This document shows, one piece after another, positions 1-10,764 of a stretch of DNA of 64,000 nt. The position numbers and the translations under genes were made by a program. Origin of the DNA: Tieghemiomyces parasiticus (taxonomy: Eukaryota; Kickxellomycota; Dimargaritomycetes; Dimargaritales; Dimargaritaceae); NCBI GenBank assembly GCA_027575765.1, contig JANBPT010000058.1, positions 1-64,000 of the forward strand, given 5' to 3'. Positions within the stretch are counted from its first letter, which is position 1, and each line of letters opens with the position of its first letter. The notes below the pieces were generated by a model that had not been told where the DNA came from, ran no database searches, and saw only the letters and a program-made list of their open reading frames with translations.

Positions 1-448
1 GTGAAGGCGGCTGTGGACGCGTGACAATCGGAGCTAGCCAGGCTCCAGCCGCATAACTGTAGAGCCTGCTATGATAGTTGACTAGAATGAAATCGCCAAG
101 TAGTACAGAGTAACGGTGACTATATTTAATGAACATCATTTGGCTTAGAAAATCCGCAACAATTTTATGCCGTCTATACTGACGTTCTAATTGATAATCA
201 ACGTAATTTACTATGGTATTCCTTTCAGAGTACTCGGTTGGGAGGCTGAATAATGGAAATGCTACTGATATGAATGAGAAAAGCGAAGGTTATGGTAAAT
301 ACATATGGCACTGTGGGCTGATTGGCTTGGAAAATACTCATGTCCTGAAGGCCGAAACGATAAGACAAGCCGTTTAGGTCCTTGGGCGAAGGAAAACGTT
401 AATAGGTCAACCATAGTACAGATGGAAGGTGGCCACAAAATCTCGCCA
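1..448. other. Intergenic, 3' flank of small secreted gene
   Basis: No convincing gene. The overlapping open frames here have no recognisable protein features and lie partly antisense to the small secreted protein gene that ends at 449. Confidence 0.5.
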
Positions 449-745
449 TCACTTGTTCTGGGGCGGGCTGCCCTTCTTGTTGAGGGCATCGACCACCTTA
501 CTCGAGCCATACATGGCTGCCGCGGCAGCAGCACCCGTCAGGGCATACTTTTTATAGCCAGTGACACCTTTTTTGCCAAGGTACTTGTTCGCCAAGTACG
601 TTGTGGAGGCGCCGACACCCACGGTAGCAGCGTTTTTTGCGGTAAAGATCCCACCCGACCGTCGGTGCAGTTCAGCTGAGGTGGGGAGTGACTGGACCAG
701 GGTCACAGCGACGACGGCGCCAATGATAGTGCTGAAGAGCTTCAT
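449..745 (-). CDS. Small secreted basic protein, possible Kex2-processed peptide precursor
   Basis: A single-exon frame of 98 residues. The first 24 or so residues form a classic signal peptide (MKLFS, a hydrophobic core, then SLPTSA). A short spacer ending in LHRRS follows; the Arg-Arg pair at residues 28-29 is a possible Kex2-type cleavage site. The mature part is rich in Gly, Ala and Lys: a hydrophobic stretch with repeated Ala near residues 70-78 sits among basic residues, and the tail is polar (KKGSPPQNK). There are no cysteines. A TATA-like box lies about 140 bases upstream on the same strand (883-890), which supports the start. I do not recognise a family. The composition would suit a membrane-active or cell-wall-associated peptide, but that is inference. 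No intron is needed. Confidence 0.6.
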   Translation of the reverse strand: MKLFSTIIGAVVAVTLVQSLPTSAELHRRSGGIFTAKNAATVGVGASTTYLANKYLGKKGVTGYKKYALTGAAAAAAMYGSSKVVDALNKKGSPPQNK

Positions 746-882
746 GGTAGCGGAGTTGGGAACCGTGAGTGGTTAAGCGTTTGGCGGCAAAAGCGTGGAG
801 TAGTCGGCGCAGTCAGGAAGTCGCTGTGGACAGAGTGCGGTTGTTGTAGATATGGATATAATGGAGGAGGATGCGAGAAGTG

Positions 883-890
883 TATTTATA
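883..890 (-). promoter_or_regulatory. TATA-like box for the small secreted gene
   Basis: On the minus strand the sequence reads TATAAATA, about 140 bases before the ATG at 745. The spacing matches that seen before the other secreted-protein genes in this window. Confidence 0.45.
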
Positions 891-2479
891 GGCAATCTGA
901 TATGAACGGTCGGCTTCCGTCCTTGCTTAATAGAACTGACCCGAACGATTTGGGGCCGTAAGACATGTGGACCCAAGGGCGACAGAAGGGGATGGCCACA
1001 TTTACCTTTCCCCTTCACTGCACGCGGACCGTGTCCCTAAAAATAGATACATCAAGCGTTGGCTGACTGTCCGCTGCTAATATTACCGACAGTCACAGTA
1101 CTGGTAGAGAAGGCACCTGTAGGATACGATAGAGAGAGAGGAAAAACAAAAAGGTCAAGGTCTTGCCGTCTTTGGCAAACCGGCAGTTCCGTGAGTGAGT
1201 GAGCCCGTCTAGGACCCGAACCCGCCGCCCATTTTTCGGACTGGCGCTACCATTTGCCTCTATTGTGAGATCGGTTGGATTATATGGCGAACGAAAGGAA
1301 GACTGCCGTCCGTATCGGCACAGGAGATGATGCAGAAGCCTCGTCGAAAACCCATTTGCCCAATACTGCCATTGTAGAATTCGAGGTCGCAGGGAAGGGG
1401 GCAGCGGTGGCGTCAACGCTCGGTTAATAGTGGTGGGTCTCGTCGAATATGAGAGACGATGTGTTGGCCTTGGCGCGAAGGTGCAAAGGGTGGATTAGGA
1501 GGGAACAGAGGGGGGGCAAAGGCCTGACCCGTTGGCTTTCTGCCGTTTTAAGAAGCCTGTTTCATTTAAGAGCCTTCCTTTTACCTTCCCGTGTAGCTTT
1601 AGCCGGGAGACTTCGTTATCGAAAGCCTTGTGGCCAAGCATCTTTCACCGAACCAATTATGGCTAAGAGGGGGAATATATCTCTATTTCTCTTAGTAACA
1701 GTGTGGGCCTCCACGGCCTCAATGAATTGTGGGCATAGGGGTGCTATTGTTAATCGCCCTACCACTTGCCTGCTCCGTCAAATGAAGATGGCTGGCGGAT
1801 ACCACTGCCGTCTTCTGGTTCACCACTGGCAGCCAAGACTTGTGTTAATCCCGCTACTTCATTCACCTCTTCTCTGCCACTACGATATCATAACATTGCC
1901 AGTCTCTAAACCCGTTGGGACTTCGCGGTCAATCGCTGAGCCATTCACATCCAAAGTATCTTGGAGGAAATTTTAGTTCTCAGCCGGAGAAAATGTGAAA
2001 TAGCGAGTAAATCCCAAACTGCTACTTACCCAGTTTGTCCCTACAACAATCATTAGAGCGTATGCTAATTGACGATATATCACGAGTCAACACAGTACGA
2101 AAAACGTACTCTTTCTTTCCCTCTCCTCCCTCTCCTCCCTCTCTGTCCTTTTTCCGACGATTAGACGGGTACAAGGGCACATGTCCTACGTTTGTGAGCT
2201 GTCAAACGGGACTCGCCTACAGATATAAGACGCCATTAGTCAGGAGAAAGTTTTTCACAGAGCACATGGTATTGCTGCAATGGAAACGAGTGGCGGGGGT
2301 GGCCGTCCCACTCACCAGCTGCGTATCACAGCGTGCTAGTGGGTTGAAGGATGGTAGAGGACGCCACCCTCCGCCCACCCTAGAACAGAAGATAGTGATA
2401 CCCAAATGAACCGACGGCAAGCTACAGGGCAATATTATTACCATCACACCTCCCCAACGGCAGCTGGCTTGCCGCTGGA
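891..2479. other. Intergenic region between two divergent secreted genes
   Basis: No supported gene. A 175-codon plus-strand frame (1449-1976) contains a hydrophobic stretch after an internal Met near 1659, but shows no family signature, repeat or splice support, so it is not called. A CT-rich tract (CCTCTCCTCC repeated) lies at about 2118-2150. The region probably holds both upstream regulatory regions. Confidence 0.4.
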
Positions 2480-2487
2480 CTATAATT
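2480..2487 (+). promoter_or_regulatory. TATA-like box for secreted protein gene
   Basis: CTATAATT lies about 115 bases before the chosen ATG at 2598. This favours 2598 over the earlier in-frame ATG at 2406, which lies upstream of the box. Confidence 0.4.
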
Positions 2488-2597
2488 TTTCAGCCTCCAT
2501 CTTTTCAGTATCGATTATATGCACCCGTCTTTGCTACTTTAGGATTATCGATTACTCTGCATGGTTCAGCTTGCATCCACCAACTATTGACTGCGCT

Positions 2598-3749
2598 ATG
2601 TTATTTTTCAGGGCCTTCTCACATTTTCCCTCCGTGGCCTTTTTAGCTGCCATCGCATCCCTGGTCAAGGGGGGGTCGGTAACAATCAATACGGGACATA
2701 CGCTTTATAGCAAGACTCTGCTTTCCCGCGGCCCTTCGGACGGTGATGCTGTCGAAGCCACCCTACCAGACGGGATTCAAGCAAGTCACCCTGTTGCCAC
2801 GTCGCGAACGCGGCAATCCGATTTGCCAGCCAGCGACGACGTACAGCCGCCTTGCACTTTACAGACACCCGTCACGAAGTCCGTTCTGAGCGTCCGAGAG
2901 CTCTGTCACTCACATACAGAGCAGTCAACCCTCCCCCCAGCCCCAGGCCAAGTCTATCAGTGCCAGCCAGCCCTCGCCAGTACCACCCAATGCGAGTTCG
3001 TCTACGTTGACCCTGTAGAAAATAGCAGTGCCCATCAAAGAAAACCCCATCCCCATCGTTATTGGGAAGAACCCTCGGTTGACTACCGTTCTACAACCCC
3101 ACATGCGTTGGCCGAGGTACTCGGAGAGAGTCCTCTTGACGAGTTCCGAATTAACGATATCCACGGACGCTATATCGAGATGCTGGACGGTTTAGTGGAG
3201 GCTTGTGGAAATCACCCTGGAGCCGGTTTCCTTGCTTCTCCCCACCCTGATAGTCAATCTATAGTAATTGCGGAGGCAAGCCGTAGATCGTCATTGGATA
3301 GGCCATTGCCGAGTGCGATATACTACAATGCCCGGTACTTTACCGGCGCTAAGTACATGCCGTCGTGGCATGCCGTGGTGAAACGTATGGGTAAAGGGGG
3401 ACTCAAGCGTATTCTTCCGCCCAAGGGACGGGCCCTCCTCTTGGCCGTTCCTTCAACGCGCAATCCCAATGAAATTGCCTACGTCCTGCCCTACCGATTC
3501 TCACCGCAAGGTCCCACGCTCGTCTGTGACGCTGTAATCCACCACATTACCCGGTTGGGGGTTAGTGTTATCCGGAGCTTCTTCGACTTTAATTTTTTGC
3601 AGAATATCCAGCAGCTTGACATGGATACTCGGGCGGAGCTTTACGCCTACGAGTTTAGCCGGAATGATATCGCCGAAGTCCTACGTGCGAAGAGGGGTAC
3701 TCAAGCATCGGGCTCCTCTCGTAGACGGTCGACGTCGCCCTCGCACTAG
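2598..3749 (+). CDS. Putative secreted protein of unknown function (383 aa)
   Basis: Single exon. The frame is open from 2406, but I chose the ATG at 2598 because it begins a good signal peptide (MLFFRAF, a hydrophobic core through FLAAIASLVKG) and lies downstream of a TATA-like box. Residues from about 25 to 190 are rich in Ser, Thr, Pro and His and look disordered. The C-terminal half (from about residue 195) is more ordered, with Tyr- and Leu-rich segments (IHGRYIEML; ALLLAVPSTRNPNEIAYVLPYRF). The tail is basic and serine-rich (SSRRRSTSPSH). There are few cysteines and no recognised domain. It resembles the other secreted proteins here in plan (signal peptide plus a unique helical domain) but not obviously in sequence. 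It could be an effector-like or cell-surface protein; that is inference. Confidence 0.6.
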   Translation: MLFFRAFSHFPSVAFLAAIASLVKGGSVTINTGHTLYSKTLLSRGPSDGDAVEATLPDGIQASHPVATSRTRQSDLPASDDVQPPCTLQTPVTKSVLSVRELCHSHTEQSTLPPAPGQVYQCQPALASTTQCEFVYVDPVENSSAHQRKPHPHRYWEEPSVDYRSTTPHALAEVLGESPLDEFRINDIHGRYIEMLDGLVEACGNHPGAGFLASPHPDSQSIVIAEASRRSSLDRPLPSAIYYNARYFTGAKYMPSWHAVVKRMGKGGLKRILPPKGRALLLAVPSTRNPNEIAYVLPYRFSPQGPTLVCDAVIHHITRLGVSVIRSFFDFNFLQNIQQLDMDTRAELYAYEFSRNDIAEVLRAKRGTQASGSSRRRSTSPSH

Positions 3750-4592
3750 AGAGAGGCCGGAGCTTCCCTAGGCCGTGCGGGTCTTGGAGTTACATTAGCT
3801 CATTACCTGCAGTCTTCGCGAACGCTGACAACCAAAACTGCAAGTCCTGGTGTGTGTCAGTATCATGCCCTTAATAGATCCCTGCTTAGGAGATCACTGC
3901 AGTTGATCTGATTAGGTCCATCCATAATTCCCTCCCAATGAGACGGCCTCACTCGGCTCCACAAAATCCGAGGAACGCGTAATGGCACCAACTCACCTAT
4001 CAGTGGTGGATGTTTTCCCCTGGAGGTGTTCATGCGGAACAAAAGCATGCCAAGTGCAGGTTCTTGGTTAGGAGTGTTTCATAAAGTTTTCCGCATCAAC
4101 CCGATGGGTCTAAAGAAGTACTATGCGTGGCGTGCTTCCTCTAAGGCGGGCTACTCAGGCCTAGCCGTTTTGTCCCACCCGAAGTGGTCCACCCCTTTAT
4201 GGCCGAGTAGGATGTTATGTTTGCGAATATCCAAGGTGGCAGATATTAAGAGTGATGGAAAGAAGGGAGTCATCGGCTGGCCAATATCTTATCGTCGCCG
4301 TACCTCTAAACTTCCTTCCCTACCACTGTGGCGTACCATCTGCTCTGCCGTGGTCGGCGTGTTTCGGCTCCAAAGGGGCGCTCGGCGGGCGAACAATAGG
4401 TGATAGGGCTGGCCCACTGCGCTGAATCCCGGTCGCATGGTAAGAGCGTAGCCTGTCGGTGGAACCAAGTCACGGGACCGAAACTAAAGGATTTAGATGG
4501 GAGGGAGTATGGGGTAGGACTCACTATCCCAAACCCTGGCCATGGTGGCTTCCCCCCACTTAATTCTGGATACTGCGTCATAGCTGTACCGT
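3750..4592. other. Intergenic region before ATM1
   Basis: No supported gene. Several short frames on both strands lack recognisable features. The region probably contains the 3' end of the secreted-protein transcript and the ATM1 promoter; no TATA-like box is obvious at the usual distance. Confidence 0.45.
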
Positions 4593-7130
4593 ATGAAGCC
4601 CTCTCGTCTACCACCACCGTTGCAGGTTCTATCTTTGCCTTCCGCCAGCATGCTGCCCATGACCACCCGAGTCCTGGGGCCGCATCCCCATACATTCTCC
4701 ACTCGTCTACTCAGCCGACGCGCTGAATGGCGAGCGCCATTTGGTACCGCCCACCATGTCGGTCGAACGCCCTTGCCATGTAGAACCGCTGTTTCGAAAC
4801 CCGTTGCTCGGGCACTGACAGGGTCAGCGTTGAGTTGCTGCACACTGCTACCTCGGCTCCGCCCAGCATGCACTAAGGGTTGTCAGCTGGTTCCCTTATG
4901 GCGTCCTCTTCACACCGGTCGCAGCCTCTACCGCGAGTCCATGCCGCCCCCCGCGGCTTCAGGTTCCCCATCGAGGCCTTCACCGGCGAAAAAGACTGGT
5001 CTAACAACCAAACCAGCGGAACCGGTGCTTCCGGTCCAGTCTGCACGCGAGCAGCAGGCCTCTGATTGGCAAATCCTGCGTAACCTGCTCAAATATCTCT
5101 GGCCCAAGGACGACCCAGGTGCCAAAGTCCGCGTGGTGACTGCCTTGACTCTGCTCGCCATGGGCAAAGTCCTCAACGTCCAGGTCCCTATCATTTTCAA
5201 GCATATTGTGGACCGTCTCAATGACGTGGCGCCGGCCGTCGGCGCAGACGGCGGCGTGTCTCTGGTCACTGTGGCCGGTGCCATGCTCATCGGCTATGGC
5301 GGGGCCCGTCTGGGTGCGACCGCGTTCCAGGAACTTCGTAACGCTGTGTTCTCCCGGGTGGCTCAGACAGCCATCCGAAAGGTGGCCCTGAACGTGTACC
5401 GCCACCTCCTGGACTTGGACCTTAATTTCCACCTGTCTCGCCAGACGGGCGGCCTGACCCGGGCCATTGACCGGGGAACCAAGGGCATCAGCTTCCTCCT
5501 GTCATCCATGGTCTTCCACTTCATCCCCACCGTTCTTGAGATAGCCATCGTGTGCAGTATCCTAGCCTCCAAATACGGCGTTGCGTACGCCTACATGACG
5601 GCCGGGACTATGGCCACCTATGTGGCATTCACCCTGGCTGTAACGCAGTGGCGGACCAGGTTCCGCAAGGACATGAATGTGGCTGATAACCAGGCGGCCA
5701 CTACCGTGGTGGACTCTCTCATTAACTTTGAGTCAGTCAAGTATTTCAACAATGAGAATTTTGAGGCCCAGCGGTACAACGAAGCCCTCAAAAACTACGA
5801 GAAGGCCGCCTTGCGCACCGCCAGCAGTCTGGCCTTCTTGAACGCCGGCCAGAATGCTATCTTCAGCATCTCTCTCACCGCCATGATGTGGATGGCTAGC
5901 CAAGGTATCGTGGACGGCGCCCTGACGGTGGGTGACCTGGTCTTGGTCAACGGCCTCGTGTTCCAACTGTCTCTCCCGCTCAACTTTTTGGGGTCAGTAT
6001 ACCGTGAACTACGCCAGTCCTTGATTGACATGGACGCGCTGTTTAGTCTGCAAAACGTACATAGCCAGATCCGCGACGCCCCGCACGCTCGCGACCTTGT
6101 CTGGCAGGGAGGCGAGATTCGTTTCGAGAATGTGACGTTCGGTTACCACCCTGACCGCCCCATCCTACGCGACGTTAGCTTTACGATCCCCAAGGGTCAG
6201 AAGGCCGCCATCGTGGGGCCCAGCGGGTGTGGCAAGTCTACCATCCTTAAATTGATGTTCCGGTTCTATGATCCGGCCCAAGGAAATATTTACATCGATG
6301 GCCAGAACCTTAAAGATGTCACACTGAGCAGCCTACGCCGCCAGATTGCCGTGGTGCCCCAGGTAAGTAGCCTGTAGCGAGGCGAGCGAAGGGGGGTGGA
6401 GGCAGGTGAAGCGTCAAAGCTTGGTCTCACCAAAACGAATCGCAAACGGGAGTTACACTGTTGGTGACATTGTCAGGTATTCATCCTCTTTCGGGACCTA
6501 ACCCCCTTGATTGGCGTTCCTTCACAACCCCTCGTTCTACCGTCACTTCAACATTAGGACACGGCCCTCTTCAACAACACGATCGCCCACAACATTCGGT
6601 ACGGCGACACATCGGCTACCCAGGAGCAGGTGGAGGCGGCGGCCCAGGACGCGCAGATCCACCACACTATCGCCAAACTACCGCAGCGGTACGACACCAA
6701 AGTGGGCGAGCGCGGCTTGATGCTCTCCGGTGGTGAGAAGCAGCGGGTAGCATTGGCCCGTGCTATGCTTAAGGACTCTCCGATCCTCTTCTTTGATGAG
6801 GCCACGTCCGCCCTGGACACCCACACCGAACAATCCATCCTCCAGCGGATCCGGTACCTTCTGCACGCCAAACAGCGGACCGGCATCTTTATTGCCCACC
6901 GGCTCCGGACTGTGGCCGACGCTAACCTAATTCTGGTCCTAAAGGACGGCTACCTGTGCGAAAAAGGAACGCACAATGAGCTCCTGGCATCCTCGGGCGC
7001 TGTTGTGGGCATGGACGCCGTGGAAGGTCTCTACCGTCAGATGTGGATCATGCAGGAAATGACCAGTCCCCCAACGGACGAAGAAAATGTGACTGATGTC
7101 GACGGTGGAGATAACCAAAGCAGGCTTTGA
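4593..7130 (+). CDS. ATM1: Mitochondrial ABC transporter Atm1 (Fe-S pathway exporter)
   Basis: Two exons, 4593-6362 and 6558-7130, joined in phase after a CAG/GTAAGT donor and an ATTAG acceptor; about 780 residues. The first 130 or so residues are rich in Arg, Ser and Ala, as expected of a mitochondrial presequence; the ATG at 4650 is an alternative start. The half-transporter membrane domain follows, with strongly conserved Atm1/ABCB7 segments ([36 protein letters not shown]). The nucleotide-binding domain has a Walker A motif (GPSGCGKST) in exon 1, and the signature ([14 protein letters not shown]) and Walker B ([12 protein letters not shown]) in exon 2. Family knowledge: Atm1 sits in the inner mitochondrial membrane and exports a sulfur- or glutathione-containing compound needed for cytosolic Fe-S protein assembly. 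Frataxin, from the same pathway, is encoded 42 kb away. Confidence 0.96.
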
Positions 7131-7853
7131 TTGCACGTGGCACCCTGGTAGGCTTGCACTTGAAGAAGCTAGCGTGGACAAAGGTTTAGGCACCTATTTA
7201 AAAGAGTAGAACTATACATTATGATTAATATTGCCAGTGAAATTGTCAAGCTAGTCCAGTACCAGTGCAAGAGGGAATCGCGTATGAGATACGCTGGGTC
7301 GGAATAATGACGCGTTTGCTGCCCAAGTATACGGGCAGTAGGCTGTAAGGTGATGTCCCGATTGCGGCTCTGAATTAATGACAGGGCTGGCGGAACATTT
7401 GTCAACATAAGATTCGTATACTTATGATCCCGTCAGCTTTAGGTCGCTATGTAGCAGGGTGAATGGCCTGAGATAGAGATAGAGGGGGTGGCTGAAGATG
7501 CATGCCGAGGGACGATTATTTGGCGAGATGGCCAAAGCGAAAAGGATAGTATATTGTACACTTGGCGAATGGGCTCTTCTGGACAATTCGCCCGCTTTAA
7601 ATTTGTGCGTCTGGCAGAGGATGTACAACCGTTTGGTTTAGGTGAGGGGGGCCGGGTTTCATCCGAGCTCGCCTCCCAAGTCGGAAGGTTGCAGCCTTTG
7701 GTCAGGAGGCCTCCCGGTGGCCTTCTCCGGTTACAACTATCCCACCGCAATATTTCGTCGACATGGTTGGCACCATGACACTTTCATGTTCCAAGCACAC
7801 GGGTAGGTTGGCTTGCTACCAGTTGGTCGGGTAGAGTTTTTGATGGAACATCG
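7131..7853. other. Convergent intergenic region
   Basis: Lies between the 3' ends of ATM1 and the minus-strand Myb-like gene. Nothing beyond presumed 3' untranslated sequence is visible. Confidence 0.5.
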
Positions 7854-8987
7854 TTAAGAGGCCGGCGGCGGCGGGACTGTAGATGGGGTATTGCGCGGCT
7901 TAGACCGGTAGGCCCCCACTACCCGCCGGGAAATGTACCACCGTAGGCTGATGGCACGGACGAGGTTTTTAATCTCGCGCGTCTCGATAGGGGCGCCTGC
8001 GGCGCGGGCCTCCTCAACCGTGATCGCGCCTCTCTCACGGTGAAGCTTGCGCAGTCGCACCATGGACTCGTAGGAGATACTAGACAGGAGTTCGGCCCCG
8101 CGGGCCAGTTTCAGGAACCGCAGGCGACAATGAAATGGGTGACTGGGCGACCGGGGATCGAGGGTAAGGGCCGCCCGGTGCCAAAATCCAGTCGGGGGTT
8201 CGGGATGATCAGCTGGGTCAGTAAGTTTGATGGGCTCTGGTGACGCTGCTGACGACACCGGTGGGGACGACGAGTGGAGGAGCCCCGGACTGGGTTGGAC
8301 CTGGTCCGAGGTAAGCTCGTATTCAATTTGGTGACGGCGGAGCTGTTGGCGTATGGAGCGGAAGGCCGGGATCATGTCTAAGAGCTCAGGCTTAGCTTGA
8401 AAGAGGTACATGATGAGGCCGGCGTCTTTCGAAATGGGCCAGAGGTCTCGCGAAAGGCTGCCCGGCGGGTGACGGTACCATCGGTCGTAGCATTGTTGGG
8501 CGTCTCGGGTGGTAACGTCGTGGGCGATCTGTCGCCAGTGGCCTACGGTGCCATGCCGGATCACCGCCTCTCGTAGCCGAGTGGTCTCATCAAGACACCA
8601 GCCTTTCGCATCGGGTATCCATGCGAATTGGCTATCCTTGAGGTGGGAATAGGGTTTGCTGGGTTGGGTTGGTACGGTTTTTAGGCCGCTAGCTCCTGTA
8701 CGGTGCGGTTTGGCACGGTATGGCGGTCTGGACTTGCCGATGGTGGGCGACTTGTTGATTTTAACCAGCTGTGGATCATGCGCGAGGTCGGAGCTATCTC
8801 CCCGGAGTCGACGTGGAATACTGAACTTCGGATCTTCAATTCCATCTAGTTCGGCTTGTTCATGTAGTAGGTTGGGCACTGAGAGCTCACGGTTGTCCGC
8901 CAAGTTCCAACGACGCTGGCCGATGGTTTGTGGGCTCGGTCTGGTAGCAGCGTCTACGTTCTCATTGGCAGGGTCTGGGTATGGCAT
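7854..8987 (-). CDS. Myb/SANT-like domain protein (377 aa)
   Basis: Single exon; the ATG at 8987 is the first in frame. The N-terminal 120 residues are polar and probably disordered. A Myb/SANT-like helix bundle lies near residues 125-180 (FAWIPDAKGWCLDETTRL, then GTVGHWRQIAHDV and CYDRWYRHP), with spaced aromatic residues typical of the fold. A second conserved block (WPISKDAGLIMYLF, then IRQQLRRHQIEYE) follows. The C-terminal block (FWHRAALTL to ISLRWYISRRVV) matches the neighbouring divergent gene at 9679-10764, which has the same order of blocks. The two are therefore distant paralogues. The role is probably nucleic-acid or chromatin binding, but no specific target can be named. A TATA-like word (TTATAAA on the minus strand, near 9121-9127) lies about 135 bases upstream. 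Confidence 0.8.
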   Translation of the reverse strand: MPYPDPANENVDAATRPSPQTIGQRRWNLADNRELSVPNLLHEQAELDGIEDPKFSIPRRLRGDSSDLAHDPQLVKINKSPTIGKSRPPYRAKPHRTGASGLKTVPTQPSKPYSHLKDSQFAWIPDAKGWCLDETTRLREAVIRHGTVGHWRQIAHDVTTRDAQQCYDRWYRHPPGSLSRDLWPISKDAGLIMYLFQAKPELLDMIPAFRSIRQQLRRHQIEYELTSDQVQPSPGLLHSSSPPVSSAASPEPIKLTDPADHPEPPTGFWHRAALTLDPRSPSHPFHCRLRFLKLARGAELLSSISYESMVRLRKLHRERGAITVEEARAAGAPIETREIKNLVRAISLRWYISRRVVGAYRSKPRNTPSTVPPPPAS

Positions 8988-9678
8988 GCGCAATTACAAT
9001 GGTGAAGTATAGTACCATTATTGAGTGGGCCGTCAATTAGCAATGGCGATGAACATTGACACTAAGTTATGCGGCTCTGTATTCCTGACAGCAACGCAAC
9101 GGTTCACCATTTATCCGGAGTTTATAATCATTATTAAATATTCGTTAAAGCAGCCTACCTTTGCGGTCATCGTTCTGGTGGAACCAGTGGGATTTGCAAA
9201 AGCAACGGACTGAACCGATCGAGGGAACGGCAACGCTAGAAGGTCGGAATGTGGAAGGTAGGCTAGCTCTCAGGAACGCAGGCGTGTACAACCAGTTGAG
9301 CCCGCTGACTTGGGTAAGGGTCGTGGCGAGGCGACGCATTGGGAGAAGGGTAGGGCGCGTAAATCAAAAGTAATTAGACTGATAGCGATCTACTTGTGAC
9401 TAGCAGACTTATGGCGTTAAGCACAGTACTTACATAGACCTAACCCAGAACCATGCCCCTCTAATAGTCCAAGCAGCCTTATATGAACAATCTGCCAGAG
9501 GGTCTCCCTGGTTACCTAAGGTTCTGGCACACCCTCATGCCTAGAGCGATTCCCCGACATTTTAACGTCACTATTGGCGGCGGCTACTCCTCTGTACCCG
9601 ACCGTCCTAACTCGGTTTTATCTTGTCATCAGCACTCATTTGCCCCCCTCCCTCCCTCCTTTGAGAACTTGGCAGATC
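8988..9678. promoter_or_regulatory. Shared upstream region of the divergent Myb-like pair
   Basis: The 691 bases between the two divergent start codons must hold both promoters. It is fairly AT-rich near 9120-9150. No gene is supported inside it. Confidence 0.5.
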
Positions 9679-10764
9679 ATGGCCTGGGGTCGCATCGGTA
9701 CGCTAACCCGGCCAACCTCACGCATAGTTTCTACGTGCTCCGAACCCGGTTCCTGGCCACTTGGTCGAGCTGGCACCTGGATAGGCAACCCACTGGCCGT
9801 GGTGTATCCTTCGTTTCGTAAAAAGCACACCAACTCAACCTTCAATAATGGTAAACGCCCTCACGCCGTCCTCCCTCGCCGCACGCCACATAATCCAGAG
9901 CCTGCCAAAGCCGCTGGAAACCATACATCCAAGTCGGTAGCCCCACGTGTCTGGACGCGCGAGGAGGACGCGCGTCTGCTCGGCCTAGTCAACGAACTAG
10001 GCCCTGATTGGGAGGTATTAGCCATCTACTACCAGTGTCAGGATCCCGCTGAAATTCAAGCGCGGTACGCTGACCTCACCCGCAAACTCGTGTACCCGAC
10101 GTGGCAGCCCGAGGACGTATTTCAGCTGAGGACTGCCATCGCCCAATACGGGACGGAAGCCTGGGAGGTCGTGGCCAAACAGGTAGGACTGCAGAAGCTC
10201 ACGGTTAAGGACTGCTACGAGTATTGGTACCACCACCTCGATGGCGCCGAACCACCCGGCCAGTGGCCCATGTCGCAAGACGTGATGCTACTGCTGTGTA
10301 CCTACGATGGGCACCGTCACATTTTGAAACGCATGCCCACCTACAGGAACCTGTGCAACCACTACCGGACGCGAGAACCCACGACCCTCATTAACCGTCG
10401 GGATAATTTATCAAGGAAATTCGTACCGATGCCCGCGGCCGCCTACACGGCCTTCGGCCAGTACTTTTGGCACACGGTCGCGTCGGTCCTAGCCACGACC
10501 AACGGTAAGGCGTACCATCCTAAACACTGCCGGAGGCGATTGCAGTGGCTGGAGACCGCATTGGAGTTTACCCTGTCCTTACCACCCCCGACCGTCCGGG
10601 AATTCTTTGAACTTACCAAGACGCGAAAACGGGTGAGCCTCGATGACACCGAAACCATAGGGCTGGAAGTGAGCCAAGAGCAGCTGAGTATGCTGGTGCG
10701 GACCGTCGGGCTTACCCACTACTTCTCCAGGATGGTGCTCAAGGCTGGCCGTGGCAGCTCCTAG
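9679..10764 (+). CDS. Two-repeat Myb-like protein (361 aa)
   Basis: Single exon. The frame is open from upstream, but the first ATG is at 9679. The N-terminus is rich in Arg, Ser and Gly and could be a mitochondrial or nuclear targeting region. Two Myb-like repeats are visible: one begins RVWTREEDARLLGLVNELG (residues about 92-140), the second begins PTWQPEDVFQLRTAIAQYG and ends in CYEYWYHHL (about 143-195). A block beginning QWPMSQDVMLLLCTYDG and a C-terminal block (YFWHTVASVL to LTHYFSRMVLK) both match the divergent neighbour at 7854-8987, so the two arose by an old duplication. This copy keeps an extra recognisable Myb repeat. Expected to bind DNA or a chromatin or RNA target; which one cannot be told from sequence. 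An unnoticed 5' exon is possible. Confidence 0.8.
   Translation: MAWGRIGTLTRPTSRIVSTCSEPGSWPLGRAGTWIGNPLAVVYPSFRKKHTNSTFNNGKRPHAVLPRRTPHNPEPAKAAGNHTSKSVAPRVWTREEDARLLGLVNELGPDWEVLAIYYQCQDPAEIQARYADLTRKLVYPTWQPEDVFQLRTAIAQYGTEAWEVVAKQVGLQKLTVKDCYEYWYHHLDGAEPPGQWPMSQDVMLLLCTYDGHRHILKRMPTYRNLCNHYRTREPTTLINRRDNLSRKFVPMPAAAYTAFGQYFWHTVASVLATTNGKAYHPKHCRRRLQWLETALEFTLSLPPPTVREFFELTKTRKRVSLDDTETIGLEVSQEQLSMLVRTVGLTHYFSRMVLKAGRGSS

Noticed and set aside
1449..1976. 175-codon plus-strand frame with a hydrophobic segment
   Set aside because: No family features, repeat or promoter signal, and the hydrophobic stretch starts at an internal Met; probably chance.
2406..2597. N-terminal extension of the 383-residue secreted protein to the ATG at 2406
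   Set aside because: It would bury the signal peptide and lies upstream of the TATA-like box at 2480.
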